A stretch of DNA of 64,000 bases, taken from assembly GCF_900090265.1 (NCBI RefSeq), contig NZ_LT607752.1, positions 6,454,001-6,518,000 on the forward strand, in the 5' to 3' direction. Of the stretch, positions 8,035-16,486 are shown one piece after another; the stretch's first letter is position 1; each line of letters opens with the position of its first letter. Source of the DNA: Micromonospora rifamycinica. Its GTDB lineage: Bacteria; Actinomycetota; Actinomycetes; Mycobacteriales; Micromonosporaceae. A program made the position numbers and the translations under genes. The notes below the pieces were generated by a model. That model searched no databases. It saw nothing but the letters and a program-made list of their open reading frames with translations, and was not told the DNA's origin.

Positions 8035-9132
8035 TCAAATTCGGTGCTGGACTTTTGTTTCGGTCACCGCGGTGATACCGAGCCCCGGGGCGTCCGGCAG
8101 CACCACCGTGGCGCCCTCGTACCGCAGCCCGCCGCGCACCGGCGACGAGGCCAGCCACCAGGCGGCATCCAGGTCGGACACCACGCTGGTCCGGTAGGCG
8201 GCGGCCAGGCTGGCCGCCGCACCGACCCCGACCTGGCTCTCCATCATGGATCCGACCAGGGTGCCCATCCCGTGCGCGCGGGCCAGTTCCAGCAGGGTCC
8301 GCGCGGGTCGCAGGCCGCCGCACTTGGCGAGCTTGACGTTGACCAGGTCGGCGGCCTGCCGTCGGATCACCTCGACCAGGTCCCGCACCCCGAACACCGC
8401 CTCGTCGGCCAGGATCGGCACGTCCACCCGGTCGCCGACCCAGGCCATGCCGTCGAGGTCCCAGCGGGCCACCGGCTGCTCGACCAGCTCCACGTCGAGC
8501 CCGGCGTCCTCCACGCCCCGGATCACCCGGACCGCCTCGCGCGGCGTCCATCCCTGGTTGGCGTCCAACCGGATCCGCACCTGCGGGCCGACGGCCGCCC
8601 GGACCGCGCGGACCCGTTCCAGGTCCCCGGCCGGATCCGTGCCGACCTTCAGCTTCAGCACGTCGAACCCCTCGGCCCGCCGCTGCCGGGCGGCCGCCGC
8701 CAGCTCCGCGCCGTCCCCGGCGGCCAGCGTGACGTCCGTCGGAAGCCGCAGCGCCGCACCCCCGAGCAACCGCACCAGCGGTACGCCGAGCCGCCGTGCC
8801 GCCAGGTCGTGCAGGGCGACGTCCAGCGCCGACCGGGCCGCCTCGTTGCCGGCCACCGTCGCCTCCATCTCCGCGCAGCGGGCCAGCACGTCGTCGGCGT
8901 CCCGGCCCACCACCGCCGGGGCGAGCAGCTCGCGGACGCACGCCTCCGCCCCGGCCACCGACGCCCCGGTGACCTGCCACACCTGCGGCGCCTCGCCGTA
9001 ACCGGACCGCCCGTCGGTGTCGGTCACCTCCACCACCAGGGTCCGCACCGTCGTGGTCCGGCGCAGCGCGGTGACGAAGGGGGTGTGCAGCGGCGCGGAC
9101 AGCCGGTGGGTGCGTACCGCGGCGATCGTCAT
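8035..9132 (-). CDS. Dipeptide epimerase (L-Ala-D/L-Glu epimerase, enolase superfamily)
   Basis: 365-residue muconate-lactonizing/enolase-superfamily enzyme. The catalytic acid/base lysines are in the KxK motif VLKLKVG (K160/K162) and in VKLAK (K267). The Mg2+ ligands are D190 (RLDANQG), E218 (ELVEQP) and D243 (ADEA). A DLD motif near residue 330 (SDLDAAWWLA) resembles the substrate-gripping DxD of L-Ala-D/L-Glu epimerases. It would convert murein-derived L-Ala-D-Glu to L-Ala-L-Glu for catabolism, together with the downstream NlpC/P60 peptidase. The start ATG 9132 has TAGGGT (9145-9140) 7 nt upstream and no Shine-Dalgarno sequence, so a leaderless mRNA is likely. It is divergent from the phosphatase gene with only 43 bp between starts. 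Confidence 0.92.
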   Translation of the reverse strand: MTIAAVRTHRLSAPLHTPFVTALRRTTTVRTLVVEVTDTDGRSGYGEAPQVWQVTGASVAGAEACVRELLAPAVVGRDADDVLARCAEMEATVAGNEAARSALDVALHDLAARRLGVPLVRLLGGAALRLPTDVTLAAGDGAELAAAARQRRAEGFDVLKLKVGTDPAGDLERVRAVRAAVGPQVRIRLDANQGWTPREAVRVIRGVEDAGLDVELVEQPVARWDLDGMAWVGDRVDVPILADEAVFGVRDLVEVIRRQAADLVNVKLAKCGGLRPARTLLELARAHGMGTLVGSMMESQVGVGAAASLAAAYRTSVVSDLDAAWWLASSPVRGGLRYEGATVVLPDAPGLGITAVTETKVQHRI

Positions 9133-9139
9133 GTGCGGC

Positions 9140-9149
9140 ACCCTATACG
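9140..9149. promoter_or_regulatory. Overlapping divergent -10 elements (epimerase / phosphatase)
   Basis: ACCCTATACG read on the minus strand gives TAGGGT, 7 nt before the epimerase ATG; read on the plus strand it gives TATACG for the phosphatase. Only one polymerase could occupy the site, so the two genes are probably mutually exclusive in initiation (inference). Confidence 0.5.
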
Positions 9150-9175
9150 CACGACAGCGCCGGAGAGGGAGGCCG

Positions 9176-9973
9176 ATGAACGCGCGGAACTGGGAGCTGG
9201 TGGGCGCACCGAACGCCCGTGACCTGGGCGGACTGCCCACCATCGACGGGCGGCGGGTGCGGGTCGGCCGGTTGATCCGCACGTCCGCGCTGGGGCGGCT
9301 CACCGAGGACGACCTGACGGTGCTGGGCCGGCTCGCCCCGGCCTGCGTCGTCGACCTGCGCGACGACTCCGAGACCGCGCTGGCCCCGCCGAACCGGCTG
9401 GTCGGCGACCCCTGCCTGGTCCGGCTGCCGGTGCTGGACCCGGCACAGCCGGCGTTCACCTACCTCTCGGCGCTGCTGCACGGCCACGACCTCGACGGGT
9501 ACGACGAGGTGGCCCGGCAGGGCGCGGCGGCGGCGATGGCGATGGTCTACCGCTGGTTCGTCACCGGTGCGGCGGCCCGTGACGGCTTCGCCCGCGCGGT
9601 GCGGCTGGCGACCGACCCGGCGAACCTGCCGCTGCTGTTCCACTGTTCGGCCGGCAAGGACCGCACCGGATGGCTGGCGGTGGTGCTGCTCACCGCGCTG
9701 GGTGTCGACGAGGAGACGGTACGGGCGGACTACCTGCGGCACAACGAGCTGACGGTGGAGCTGCGCGGGGCGATGTCGGCGGTGATGCTGCGGCAGCGGC
9801 CGGGGTTGGATGCGGAGACGGCGCGGGCGGTGCTGGAGGTCCGCCCCGAGTACCTGGACGCCGGATACGACGAGGCGCGTCGGGTGTACGGGTCGTTCGA
9901 CGCCTACCTGGCCGACGGGTTGGGGGTGACCGCCGAGGTCCGCGCCGCCCTGTGCACACACCTGCTGGACTGA
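9176..9973 (+). CDS. Tyrosine/dual-specificity protein phosphatase (PtpB-like)
   Basis: 265-residue phosphatase of the Y_phosphatase3 family. The P-loop CX5R is HCSAGKDRTGW with Cys157 as nucleophile and Arg163. NARDLGG near residue 13 and VVDLRDDSE near 58 are the family hallmarks. The Mycobacterium tuberculosis PtpB branch dephosphorylates phosphotyrosine and phosphoinositides; the endogenous substrate here is unknown. GGAGG precedes ATG 9176 by 3-4 nt. There is no secretion signal, so it is probably cytosolic. Confidence 0.9.
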   Translation: MNARNWELVGAPNARDLGGLPTIDGRRVRVGRLIRTSALGRLTEDDLTVLGRLAPACVVDLRDDSETALAPPNRLVGDPCLVRLPVLDPAQPAFTYLSALLHGHDLDGYDEVARQGAAAAMAMVYRWFVTGAAARDGFARAVRLATDPANLPLLFHCSAGKDRTGWLAVVLLTALGVDEETVRADYLRHNELTVELRGAMSAVMLRQRPGLDAETARAVLEVRPEYLDAGYDEARRVYGSFDAYLADGLGVTAEVRAALCTHLLD

Positions 9974-10029
9974 CACCGGTCGCGCGCCCCGGTTCCGGCC
10001 GGTGCGACGCCGGTGCGCTGCGGTGCGGG

Positions 10030-10887
10030 TCAGCCGGTCAGGTCGTGCCGGGCGGCCCAGGCCGTCGCCGAGATCTCGGCGACCAGCCGGCAGGCGTCGT
10101 CGAGGTCGGCGTCGGGGGAGGCGGCGAGGTCGGTGGTGGTGCACACGGCGATCACGTACGCCGGGGCGTCGTCGGGCAGGACCACGCCGACGCCGTGCCG
10201 CACGCCGCGTACCCAACCGTTCTTGTGGGCGATCCGGGTGCCGGCGGGCAGCCCGGCGGCGAGATCCTCGCGGTGCCGCTGGTCCAGCAGCACGTCCACC
10301 ATGGCGGCGCAGGCCGCCGGGGAGGCCAGTGGACCGGCCCGGTGCACGCCGACGGCCAGCCCGCCGAGCAGCGCCGCCAGGTCGGCGACGGTGACCAGAT
10401 TGGTGATGCCCGCCTCCCGGGCGGCGGCGTCCTCGATGCCCCGGCCGGTGACGCTGTGCCGGGCCCCGGCGAGCTGCCACGCCCGCGCCACGGCGGGGAG
10501 CCCGACCCGGTCGACGAGCAGGTTGGTGGCGAGGTTGCTGGACCGGGTGATCATGCGGTCGGCGAGCCACCGCGGGGTGGCCCGCCCGCCCAGGCGTTCC
10601 CAGACCGCGTCGTCGTTGTCGTAGTGCCGGGCGCAGGAGAACCGGGGTGCGCCCGGCTGGGCCGAGTCGAATTCGTTGACCACCGGGACCGGGTGGTCCA
10701 GGGCGAGGGTGCCGGCCTCGGCGGCCCGGTGCAGGGCCAGCAGCACCGCGACCTTCATGGTGCTGGCCGCGTAGTGGGTGGCGTCGGGGGTGCGGGTCCA
10801 GGTGGGCGGCGCGTCGAGCCGGCCCAGGTACGCCGAGACGGTGCCGGGCACCCGGTCCAGCCGGGCGTCGAGATCATCCCAGGTCAT
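10030..10887 (-). CDS. Class A beta-lactamase-fold serine hydrolase
   Basis: 285 residues with the penicillin-interacting serine-hydrolase motifs. These are SxxK as S42-TMK (ASTMKVAVLL), an SxN-like SSN at 116-118, and KNG at 222-224 (HKNGW) in place of KTG. It belongs to the beta-lactamase2 (PF13354) group, many members of which are not lactamases. No signal peptide or lipobox is present, which argues against periplasmic drug resistance. ATG 10887 is preceded by TAGCGT with a 7-nt gap (leaderless). An upstream in-frame extension would translate the 48-bp repeat into Arg/Ser-rich repeats and is judged non-coding. Substrate unknown. Confidence 0.85.
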   Translation of the reverse strand: MTWDDLDARLDRVPGTVSAYLGRLDAPPTWTRTPDATHYAASTMKVAVLLALHRAAEAGTLALDHPVPVVNEFDSAQPGAPRFSCARHYDNDDAVWERLGGRATPRWLADRMITRSSNLATNLLVDRVGLPAVARAWQLAGARHSVTGRGIEDAAAREAGITNLVTVADLAALLGGLAVGVHRAGPLASPAACAAMVDVLLDQRHREDLAAGLPAGTRIAHKNGWVRGVRHGVGVVLPDDAPAYVIAVCTTTDLAASPDADLDDACRLVAEISATAWAARHDLTG

Positions 10888-10902
10888 GCCCGTGACGCTA
10901 GC

Positions 10903-11077
10903 GGACCTCCGGGGCCGGGCACGGCCGGAGCCCCGGGATCGGGGACGGGCGGACCTCCGGGGCCGGGCACGGGCAGAGCCCCGGGGCCGGTGACGGGCGG
11001 ACCTCCGGGGCCGGGCACGGGCAGAGCCCCGGGGCCGGGGACGGGCGGACCTCCGGGGGTGACGGCCGGAGCCCCGG
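10903..11077. repeat. 48-bp tandem repeat (3 full copies plus partial)
   Basis: Units begin with GGACCTCCGGGG at 10903, 10951, 10999 and 11047, spaced exactly 48 bp. Each unit can fold a short stem (CCGGGGC with GCCCCGG). The array fills the gap between typA and the serine-hydrolase gene. Confidence 0.92.
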
Positions 11078-11104
11078 TCCGCGTGCGGCGGGCCGGGGCT
11101 CCGG
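11066..11104 (-). terminator. Terminator hairpin downstream of typA
   Basis: CCGGAGCCCCGG (11066-11077) and CCGGGGCTCCGG (11093-11104) form a perfect 12-bp stem with a 15-nt loop, beginning 17 nt after the typA stop. No U-tract, as is common in actinobacteria. Confidence 0.7.
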
Positions 11105-11120
11105 GTGAGGCGTGGGTGGC

Positions 11121-12989
11121 TCAGCCGGCGTGCTTGCGGCGGGCGGCCATCCGGCCCCGCTGGGTCTGGTCCAGCACCACCTTGCGGATCCGGACGGCGA
11201 CCGGGGTCACCTCGACGCACTCGTCCTCGCGGCAGAACTCCAGCGCCTGCTCCAGGGAGAGCTTGCGCGGCGGGATCAGCTTCTCGGTCTCGTCGGAGGT
11301 CGAGGCCCGCATGTTGGTGAGCTTCTTCTCCTTGGTGATGTTGACGTCCATGTCGTCGGAGCGGGAGTTCTCCCCGACGATCATGCCCTCGTACACCTCG
11401 GTGGTGGGCTCGACGAAGAGCTGGCCGCGCTCCTGAAGGTTGATCATGGCGAACGGGGTGACCACACCGGTCCGGTCGGCCACCAGCGACCCGTTGTTGC
11501 GGGTCCGCAGCTCACCGAACCACGGCTCGTACGACTCGAAGACGTGGTGCAGGATGCCGGTGCCCCGGGTGTCGGTGAGGAACTCGGTGCGGAAGCCGAT
11601 CAGGCCGCGCGCCGGCACCAGCCACTCCATCCGGATCCAGCCGGTGCCATGGTTGACCAGCTGCTCCATCCGGCCCTTGCGGGTGGCCAGGAGCTGGGTG
11701 ATCGCGCCCAGGTACTCCTCCGGCGCGTCGATGGTCAGCCGCTCCACCGGCTCGCAGGTCTTGCCGTCGATCTCCTTGGTGACCACCTGCGGCTTGCCGA
11801 CGGTCAGCTCGTAGGACTCGCGGCGCATCTGCTCGACCAGGATGGCCAGGGCCAGCTCGCCACGACCCTGCACCTCCCAGGCGTCCGGCCGCTCGGTGGG
11901 CAGCACCCGCAGCGACACGTTGCCGATCAGCTCCTTGTCGAGCCGGTCCTTGACCATCCGGGCGGTGACCTTGGCGCCCTTGACCCGGCCGACCAGCGGC
12001 GAGGTGTTGGTGCCGATGGTCATCGAGATGGCCGGCTCGTCCACGGTGATCAGCGGCAGCGGGATCGGGTTCTCCGCGTCGGCCAGGGTCTCGCCGATCA
12101 TGATCTCGGGGATGCCGGCGACGGCGATGATGTCGCCCGGCCCGGCCGACTCGGCGGGCTTGCGCTCCAGGCCCTCGGTCATCAGCAGCTCGGAGATCCG
12201 GACCCGCTGGGTGCTGCCGTCGGTGCGGCACCAGGCCACGGTCTGGCCCTTGGTGATGGTGCCCTGGCGCACCCGGCACAGCGCCAGCCGGCCGAGGAAC
12301 GGCGAGGCGTCCAGGTTGGTGACGTGCGCCTGGAGCGGGGCGTCCTCGTCGTAGGAGGGCGGCGGGATGGTGTCGAGCAGGGTCCGGAACAGCGGTTCCA
12401 GGCTGCTGCTGTCGTCGGGCACCGAGCCGTCGGCGGGCTGGGTCAGCGAGGCGATGCCGTCGCGGGCACAGGCGTAGACGATCGGGAAGTCGATCTGCTC
12501 CTCGTCGGCGTCCAGGTCGAGGAAGAGTTCGTAGGTGTCGTCCACGACCTCCTTGATCCGGGCGTCGGGGCGGTCCACCTTGTTGATCACCAGGATGATC
12601 GGCATCCGGGCCTTGAGCGCCTTGCGGAGCACGAACCGGGTCTGCGGCAGCGGGCCCTCGCTGGCGTCGACCAGCAGCACCACCCCGTCGACCATGGTCA
12701 GGCCCCGCTCGACCTCGCCGCCGAAGTCGGCGTGACCGGGGGTGTCGATGATGTTGATGGTGACCGGGTCGGAGCCATCCGCCGGCAGGTACCGCACGCC
12801 GGTGTTCTTGGCCAGGATGGTGATGCCCTTTTCCCGTTCGAGATCCATCGAGTCCATGACGCGCTCGGTGTTCTCACCACGGGCCCCGTAGGCGCCGGCC
12901 TGCCGCAACATGGCGTCGACCAGGGTCGTTTTGCCGTGGTCGACGTGGGCGATGATGGCGACATTGCGGAGGTCGGTGCGAAGCTGCAT
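11121..12989 (-). CDS. typA: Translational GTPase TypA/BipA
   Basis: 622-residue ribosome-associated GTPase related to EF-G. The G domain begins RNVAIIAHVDHGKTTLVDAML (G1 at about residue 14-22), with DTPGHADFGGEVER as G3 and NKVDR as G4, followed by EF-G-like domains and the BipA-specific C-terminal domain (PARGLIGFRTEFLTDTRG). It is needed for ribosome assembly and growth under stress or cold. Two in-frame ATGs are possible: 12998 (MEGM) and 12989. The latter is preferred because MQLRTDLRN matches homologues and GGAGG precedes it, although TAGACA at 13009-13004 would place the transcription start right at the first ATG. Confidence 0.95.
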   Translation of the reverse strand: MQLRTDLRNVAIIAHVDHGKTTLVDAMLRQAGAYGARGENTERVMDSMDLEREKGITILAKNTGVRYLPADGSDPVTINIIDTPGHADFGGEVERGLTMVDGVVLLVDASEGPLPQTRFVLRKALKARMPIILVINKVDRPDARIKEVVDDTYELFLDLDADEEQIDFPIVYACARDGIASLTQPADGSVPDDSSSLEPLFRTLLDTIPPPSYDEDAPLQAHVTNLDASPFLGRLALCRVRQGTITKGQTVAWCRTDGSTQRVRISELLMTEGLERKPAESAGPGDIIAVAGIPEIMIGETLADAENPIPLPLITVDEPAISMTIGTNTSPLVGRVKGAKVTARMVKDRLDKELIGNVSLRVLPTERPDAWEVQGRGELALAILVEQMRRESYELTVGKPQVVTKEIDGKTCEPVERLTIDAPEEYLGAITQLLATRKGRMEQLVNHGTGWIRMEWLVPARGLIGFRTEFLTDTRGTGILHHVFESYEPWFGELRTRNNGSLVADRTGVVTPFAMINLQERGQLFVEPTTEVYEGMIVGENSRSDDMDVNITKEKKLTNMRASTSDETEKLIPPRKLSLEQALEFCREDECVEVTPVAVRIRKVVLDQTQRGRMAARRKHAG

Positions 12990-13704
12990 ACCCTCCATAC
13001 TCCTGTCTACGGTTGCCGGGGCAGGTGCCGGGGTCGTCCCGTCGCCGCCCGGATCTCTGCCGGAACTGCTGTTCCGGCCGTGCCAGCTGCGGATCTGCCG
13101 CTCCCACCGGCAGCCCGTCGGCCCGGTGGGCCGGCAGGCACCTGGTAGCTGCGACGGTCACGGCGGACGGGGCCGCGGTGATCGTCGCGCTGACGGTGCC
13201 GGGGGAGTCGACCCTGCTGGTCGGTCTCCTAGCGTACGCGGGCCCGGGAAGGCCCGTCTCGGCACTGCTCCCGCTGACCGGGCCGGCCGTGACCGGCACC
13301 ACATCCCCGCACCTCCGCCCACCCGTCCCGCCGCCCGTCGCCCGCGTTCGCCCACCCCCGCGTTCGCCCACCCCCGTCGCTCGTGCCCGCGTCCGCTGTC
13401 CGCGGCGTCCCGCCCCGGCCCGCCCGCGCCCGCCGCCCGTGTTCGCCCCCGAACAAGGTTGTAGTGGTGTTCGAAGCTGCGGAGGCAACGACAACCAGGA
13501 TCGAGCGCGATCTTGCTCGCGGGCGCCCGGAGCGGGGACGGGAGGTGGTGCGAGGGGCCGGGAGCGAGGGGCGCGGCGGGAGGTGGTGCGAGGGTCGGTA
13601 GCGCGGGATCTGGGGTGGGAGGTGGCTGGAGATGAGGGGTGGGCGGAGGGCGGAGGTGGGTTCAGTCTCGTGGGGTGGTGGCGCCCGTGTCGGGGGCGGC
13701 TGGG
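12990..13704. other. 715-bp gene-poor region between typA and the MMPL gene
   Basis: No convincing gene. Frames on both strands are Arg/Pro/Gly-rich shadows. A plus-strand frame around 13140-13300 translates to a more ordinary hydrophobic stretch (VALTVPGESTLLVGLLAYAG) but lacks a ribosome site and runs into low-complexity sequence. The region contains a short direct repeat CGCGTTCGCCCACCC (two copies near 13340) and copy A of the dispersed hairpin repeat. Confidence 0.5.
13454..13515. repeat. Dispersed hairpin repeat, copy A (degenerate)
   Basis: It shares GTTGTAGTGG (13458) and TCGAGCGCGATCTTG (13501-13515) with copy B at 54708-54785. The two blocks are 43 bp apart, start to start, in both copies. 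An imperfect stem between GGTTGT and ACAACC is retained. Confidence 0.75.
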
Positions 13705-15825
13705 TCAGGGGTGGGCGGCTGGCTCGGGGGTGATGGCCGAGTCGGGGGTCTCCCGGTGGATCCGGCCCGGCCACCAGAACCGGTCGCCGAGCACGAACGC
13801 CAGCGCCGGCACCAGCACCGTACGCACCAGCAGCGTGTCGAGCAGCACACCGAGACACACGATGATCCCGATCTGGGTCAGCAGGATCAGCGGCAGCACG
13901 CCGAGGACGGCGAAGACCGCCGCGAGCAGGATGCCCGCACTGGTGATCACCCCGCCGGTGACCCGCAGGGCGGACAGCATCCCGTCCCGGGTGCCGGCGG
14001 CCCGGGCGTCCTCCCGGGCCCGGGTGACCAGGAAGATGTTGTAGTCCACCCCGAGCGCGACGAGGAACACGAAGGCCAGCAGGAGCACCCCGCTGTCCAG
14101 CGCGGGGAAGCCCAGCACGTGGTCGAAGAGCAGCCACGCCGCGCCGAGGCTGGCGAAGAAGGACGCGATCACGGTGAGCACCAGCAGCAGCGGGGCGAGC
14201 AGGCCGCGCAGCAGCAGCACCAGCACGGCGAGGACGAGCACCAGGATGATCGGCAGGATCAGCCACAGGTCGCGGGTGTTGGCCTCGTCGGAGTCGTAGG
14301 TCGCGGCGACGGTGCCCCCGACGAGCGCGCCGTCGGGCGGGTCGACGCCCGCGACGGCCGGTGGTGCGGAGTCGGGTACGGCGGCGACGGCGTCGCGCAG
14401 CGCCGCGACGGCCCGGTCGGACGCCGGGGTGCCCGGTTCGTCGGTCAGCACCACGTCGACCTGGGCGACGGTGCCGCCGGCCGGGCCGGGCCGGGCGGAG
14501 GCGACCCCGGGCACGGCCGCGGCGACCCGGGTGACCGCCGGGGCGGCGGCCGGGTTGGTGATGACGGCCACCGGCTGGGTGGTCCCGGCGGGGAAGGCGC
14601 GGGCCAGGGTCTGGGCTCCGGCGACCGCCTCCGGCTCGACCCGGAACTGTTCGGTCTCGGACAGGCCGGTGCGGATGCCGAGGCTGCCGAGGGCGAGGCC
14701 GGCGAGCAGCAGGATGGCGAGCGCGGCGACGGGCACCGGGCGGCGCACCACGGCCGCGCCGAGCCGGCCCCACAGTTTGCCCTCCCGGGCCGGGCCGCCG
14801 ACCCTGGGCACGAACGGCCAGAACAGCCCCCGGCCGAAGACGACCAGCACGGCGGGGAGCACGAACAGCGCCGAGAGCATGGCGAACACGACCCCGGTGG
14901 CGCAGGCCACGGCGAGCGCCCGGTTGGTCTCCTGCTCGGACAGCAGCAGCGTGAGCACGCCGAGCACGACGGTGCCGCCGCTGGCCAGGATCGGTTCGGC
15001 GGTACGGCGTACGGCGGCGCGCATCGCGGCGAACCGGTCCTCGTCGCGGCGCAGCTCCTCCCGGTAGCGGGCGATGAGCAGCAGGGCATAGTCGGTGGCG
15101 GCACCGAAGACCAGCACGCTGGCGATGCCGGTGACCGCGCCCTCCTGGAGGTTGATGCCGACGGCCGGGACGATGGTCTCGACGGCCCGCAGGGTGAGCT
15201 GTTCGGTGGCGGCGACCACGATCAGCGGCACGATCCACAGGAACGGGCTGCGGTAGGTGATCAGCAGCAGCAGGGCGACCACGCCGGCGGTGACCGCGAG
15301 CAGGGTGACGTCGGCGCCCTCGAAGACCTTGGTCAGGTCGGCGGTGAACGCGGGTGCCCCGGTGACCGCGACGGTGATCCCGTCGGGCAGGCCGGTGAGC
15401 GCGGCGCGTACCTGGGCCACCTCGTCGGCGACGGCCTGCTGGCCGCCGGCGGTGTCCAGCGGGACGGCGAGCAGCGCGACGGTGCCGTCCGGGGAGACCT
15501 GGGGTGGGCTGACCTGGCCGCCGACGGCGAGTCGGGCCAGCGCGGCGGACCGGTCGGTGACGGCGGCCCGGTCGGCGTCGGTCAGCGCGGCGCCGTCGTC
15601 CCGGCTGACCACGACGATCGCCGGCTGGACGTCGCGTTGCGGTAGCTGCTCCTGGAGGCGTTCCACCTGGGTCGACTGCCACTGCGCGGACAGGCCGGTG
15701 GTGGAGACGGGGGCGGGGTTGTCGGGCCTGGGGAGCCCGAAGACGACCGCGCCGACGACGATCGCGGCGACCACGGTGAGCCAGGCGGCGAGCCGGCTGC
15801 GGGCGACGCGGGTGAACAGAGACAT
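13705..15825 (-). CDS. MMPL-family (RND-type) membrane transporter
   Basis: 706-residue exporter with the two-fold MMPL layout. TM1 (about 10-32) is followed by a first extracytoplasmic domain. TM2-6 (about 175-345) carry the proton-relay region GAATDYALLLIARYREEL, a second extracytoplasmic domain follows, and TM8-12 (about 525-690) contain ALGVDYNIFLVTRARED. The Asp-Tyr pairs are the family's functional hallmark. Members export lipids, siderophores or drugs using the proton gradient. The divergent marR gene with an operator-like dyad between them suggests a ligand-inducible efflux pump; the cargo is unknown. Confidence 0.93.
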   Translation of the reverse strand: MSLFTRVARSRLAAWLTVVAAIVVGAVVFGLPRPDNPAPVSTTGLSAQWQSTQVERLQEQLPQRDVQPAIVVVSRDDGAALTDADRAAVTDRSAALARLAVGGQVSPPQVSPDGTVALLAVPLDTAGGQQAVADEVAQVRAALTGLPDGITVAVTGAPAFTADLTKVFEGADVTLLAVTAGVVALLLLITYRSPFLWIVPLIVVAATEQLTLRAVETIVPAVGINLQEGAVTGIASVLVFGAATDYALLLIARYREELRRDEDRFAAMRAAVRRTAEPILASGGTVVLGVLTLLLSEQETNRALAVACATGVVFAMLSALFVLPAVLVVFGRGLFWPFVPRVGGPAREGKLWGRLGAAVVRRPVPVAALAILLLAGLALGSLGIRTGLSETEQFRVEPEAVAGAQTLARAFPAGTTQPVAVITNPAAAPAVTRVAAAVPGVASARPGPAGGTVAQVDVVLTDEPGTPASDRAVAALRDAVAAVPDSAPPAVAGVDPPDGALVGGTVAATYDSDEANTRDLWLILPIILVLVLAVLVLLLRGLLAPLLLVLTVIASFFASLGAAWLLFDHVLGFPALDSGVLLLAFVFLVALGVDYNIFLVTRAREDARAAGTRDGMLSALRVTGGVITSAGILLAAVFAVLGVLPLILLTQIGIIVCLGVLLDTLLVRTVLVPALAFVLGDRFWWPGRIHRETPDSAITPEPAAHP

Positions 15826-15861
15826 CGGCTGCCCTCTTGGTCGGTGGTGACGCGGACGGAG

Positions 15862-15903
15862 AGATAACCCGCCCTTCGAGTATCTTGATGGGCGAGATTA
15901 TCT
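15862..15903. promoter_or_regulatory. Operator-like dyad between MMPL and marR genes
   Basis: AGATAA (15862) and CGCCC (15870-15874) are mirrored by GGGCG (15890-15894) and TTATCT (15898-15903). Inside lies ATCTTGATGGGCGAGAT, an imperfect 17-bp palindrome of the size bound by MarR dimers. The segment is AT-rich and sits between divergent starts. Confidence 0.65.
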
Positions 15904-15954
15904 GGAGCTGCTCTATGCTGCAACCGGGCGCATCGACAGGGGGCGGCGGCGGGC

Positions 15955-16485
15955 GTGGCAGCGCACGAGATGTACCGGCGGCGGGACGATCCGCGCGGGC
16001 GGATGGTGGCCGACATCACCAACGACCTGCGGCGTTACTCGGCCGACGCGCAGCACATCGGGCACGCCTTCGCCAACCTGCACGGGCTCAACCCGACCGA
16101 CCTGCAGGCGCTGATCGCGGTGATGGAGGCCGAACTCCTCGGCGAGCCGATCACCCCCGGCCGGCTCGGCGAACAGCTCAACCTCTCCTCCGGCTCGGTG
16201 ACCGCGCTGATCGACCGGCTGGAACGCGCCGGGCACATCCGCCGCGACCGGGACACCGCCGACCGGCGCAAGGTGTTCCTGCACTACGCCGACCAGGGGG
16301 CGGCCCTGGCGATGAGCTTCTTCGGCCCGCTCGGGCGGCGTACCGACGCGGTGATGGCCCGGTTCACCGACGAGGAATTGGCGGTCGTGCACCGGTTCAT
16401 GACCACCATGGTCGCCTCGATGCGGGAGCACCGCGACGCCGTGCGGGCCACTCGTCCCGAGTCGCCCCGCCGCGCGGCGGACTGA
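15955..16485 (+). CDS. MarR-family transcriptional regulator
   Basis: 176-residue winged-helix protein. The DNA-binding core is GRLGEQLNLSSGSVTALIDRLERAGHIRRDRDTADRRKVFLHY (recognition helix about residues 80-100, wing with D-R-R-K near 110), flanked by dimerisation helices. GTG 15955 is used; ATG 15970 is a possible alternative. It is divergent from the MMPL exporter and probably represses it and itself through the intervening dyad. The stop is 1 nt from the GTG of the downstream hydrolase, so the two are translationally coupled. Confidence 0.9.
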   Translation: MAAHEMYRRRDDPRGRMVADITNDLRRYSADAQHIGHAFANLHGLNPTDLQALIAVMEAELLGEPITPGRLGEQLNLSSGSVTALIDRLERAGHIRRDRDTADRRKVFLHYADQGAALAMSFFGPLGRRTDAVMARFTDEELAVVHRFMTTMVASMREHRDAVRATRPESPRRAAD

Positions 16486-16486
16486 C

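Noticed and set aside
10888..11220. N-terminal extension of the serine hydrolase through the 48-bp repeats
   Set aside because: It would give an Arg-rich repeat protein overlapping the end of typA; a TAGCGT -10 sits 7 nt before the conserved ATG instead.
13013..14044. Plus-strand frame spanning the typA-MMPL gap
   Set aside because: It lacks a ribosome site, runs antisense into the certain MMPL gene, and is mostly Arg/Pro/Gly low-complexity; only a short part near 13140-13300 looks protein-like.
15841..15903. GATAACCC shared by 5222-5230 and 15863-15870 as a common regulator site
   Set aside because: An 8-mer shared by two intergenic regions without further similarity can be chance; the surrounding dyads differ.
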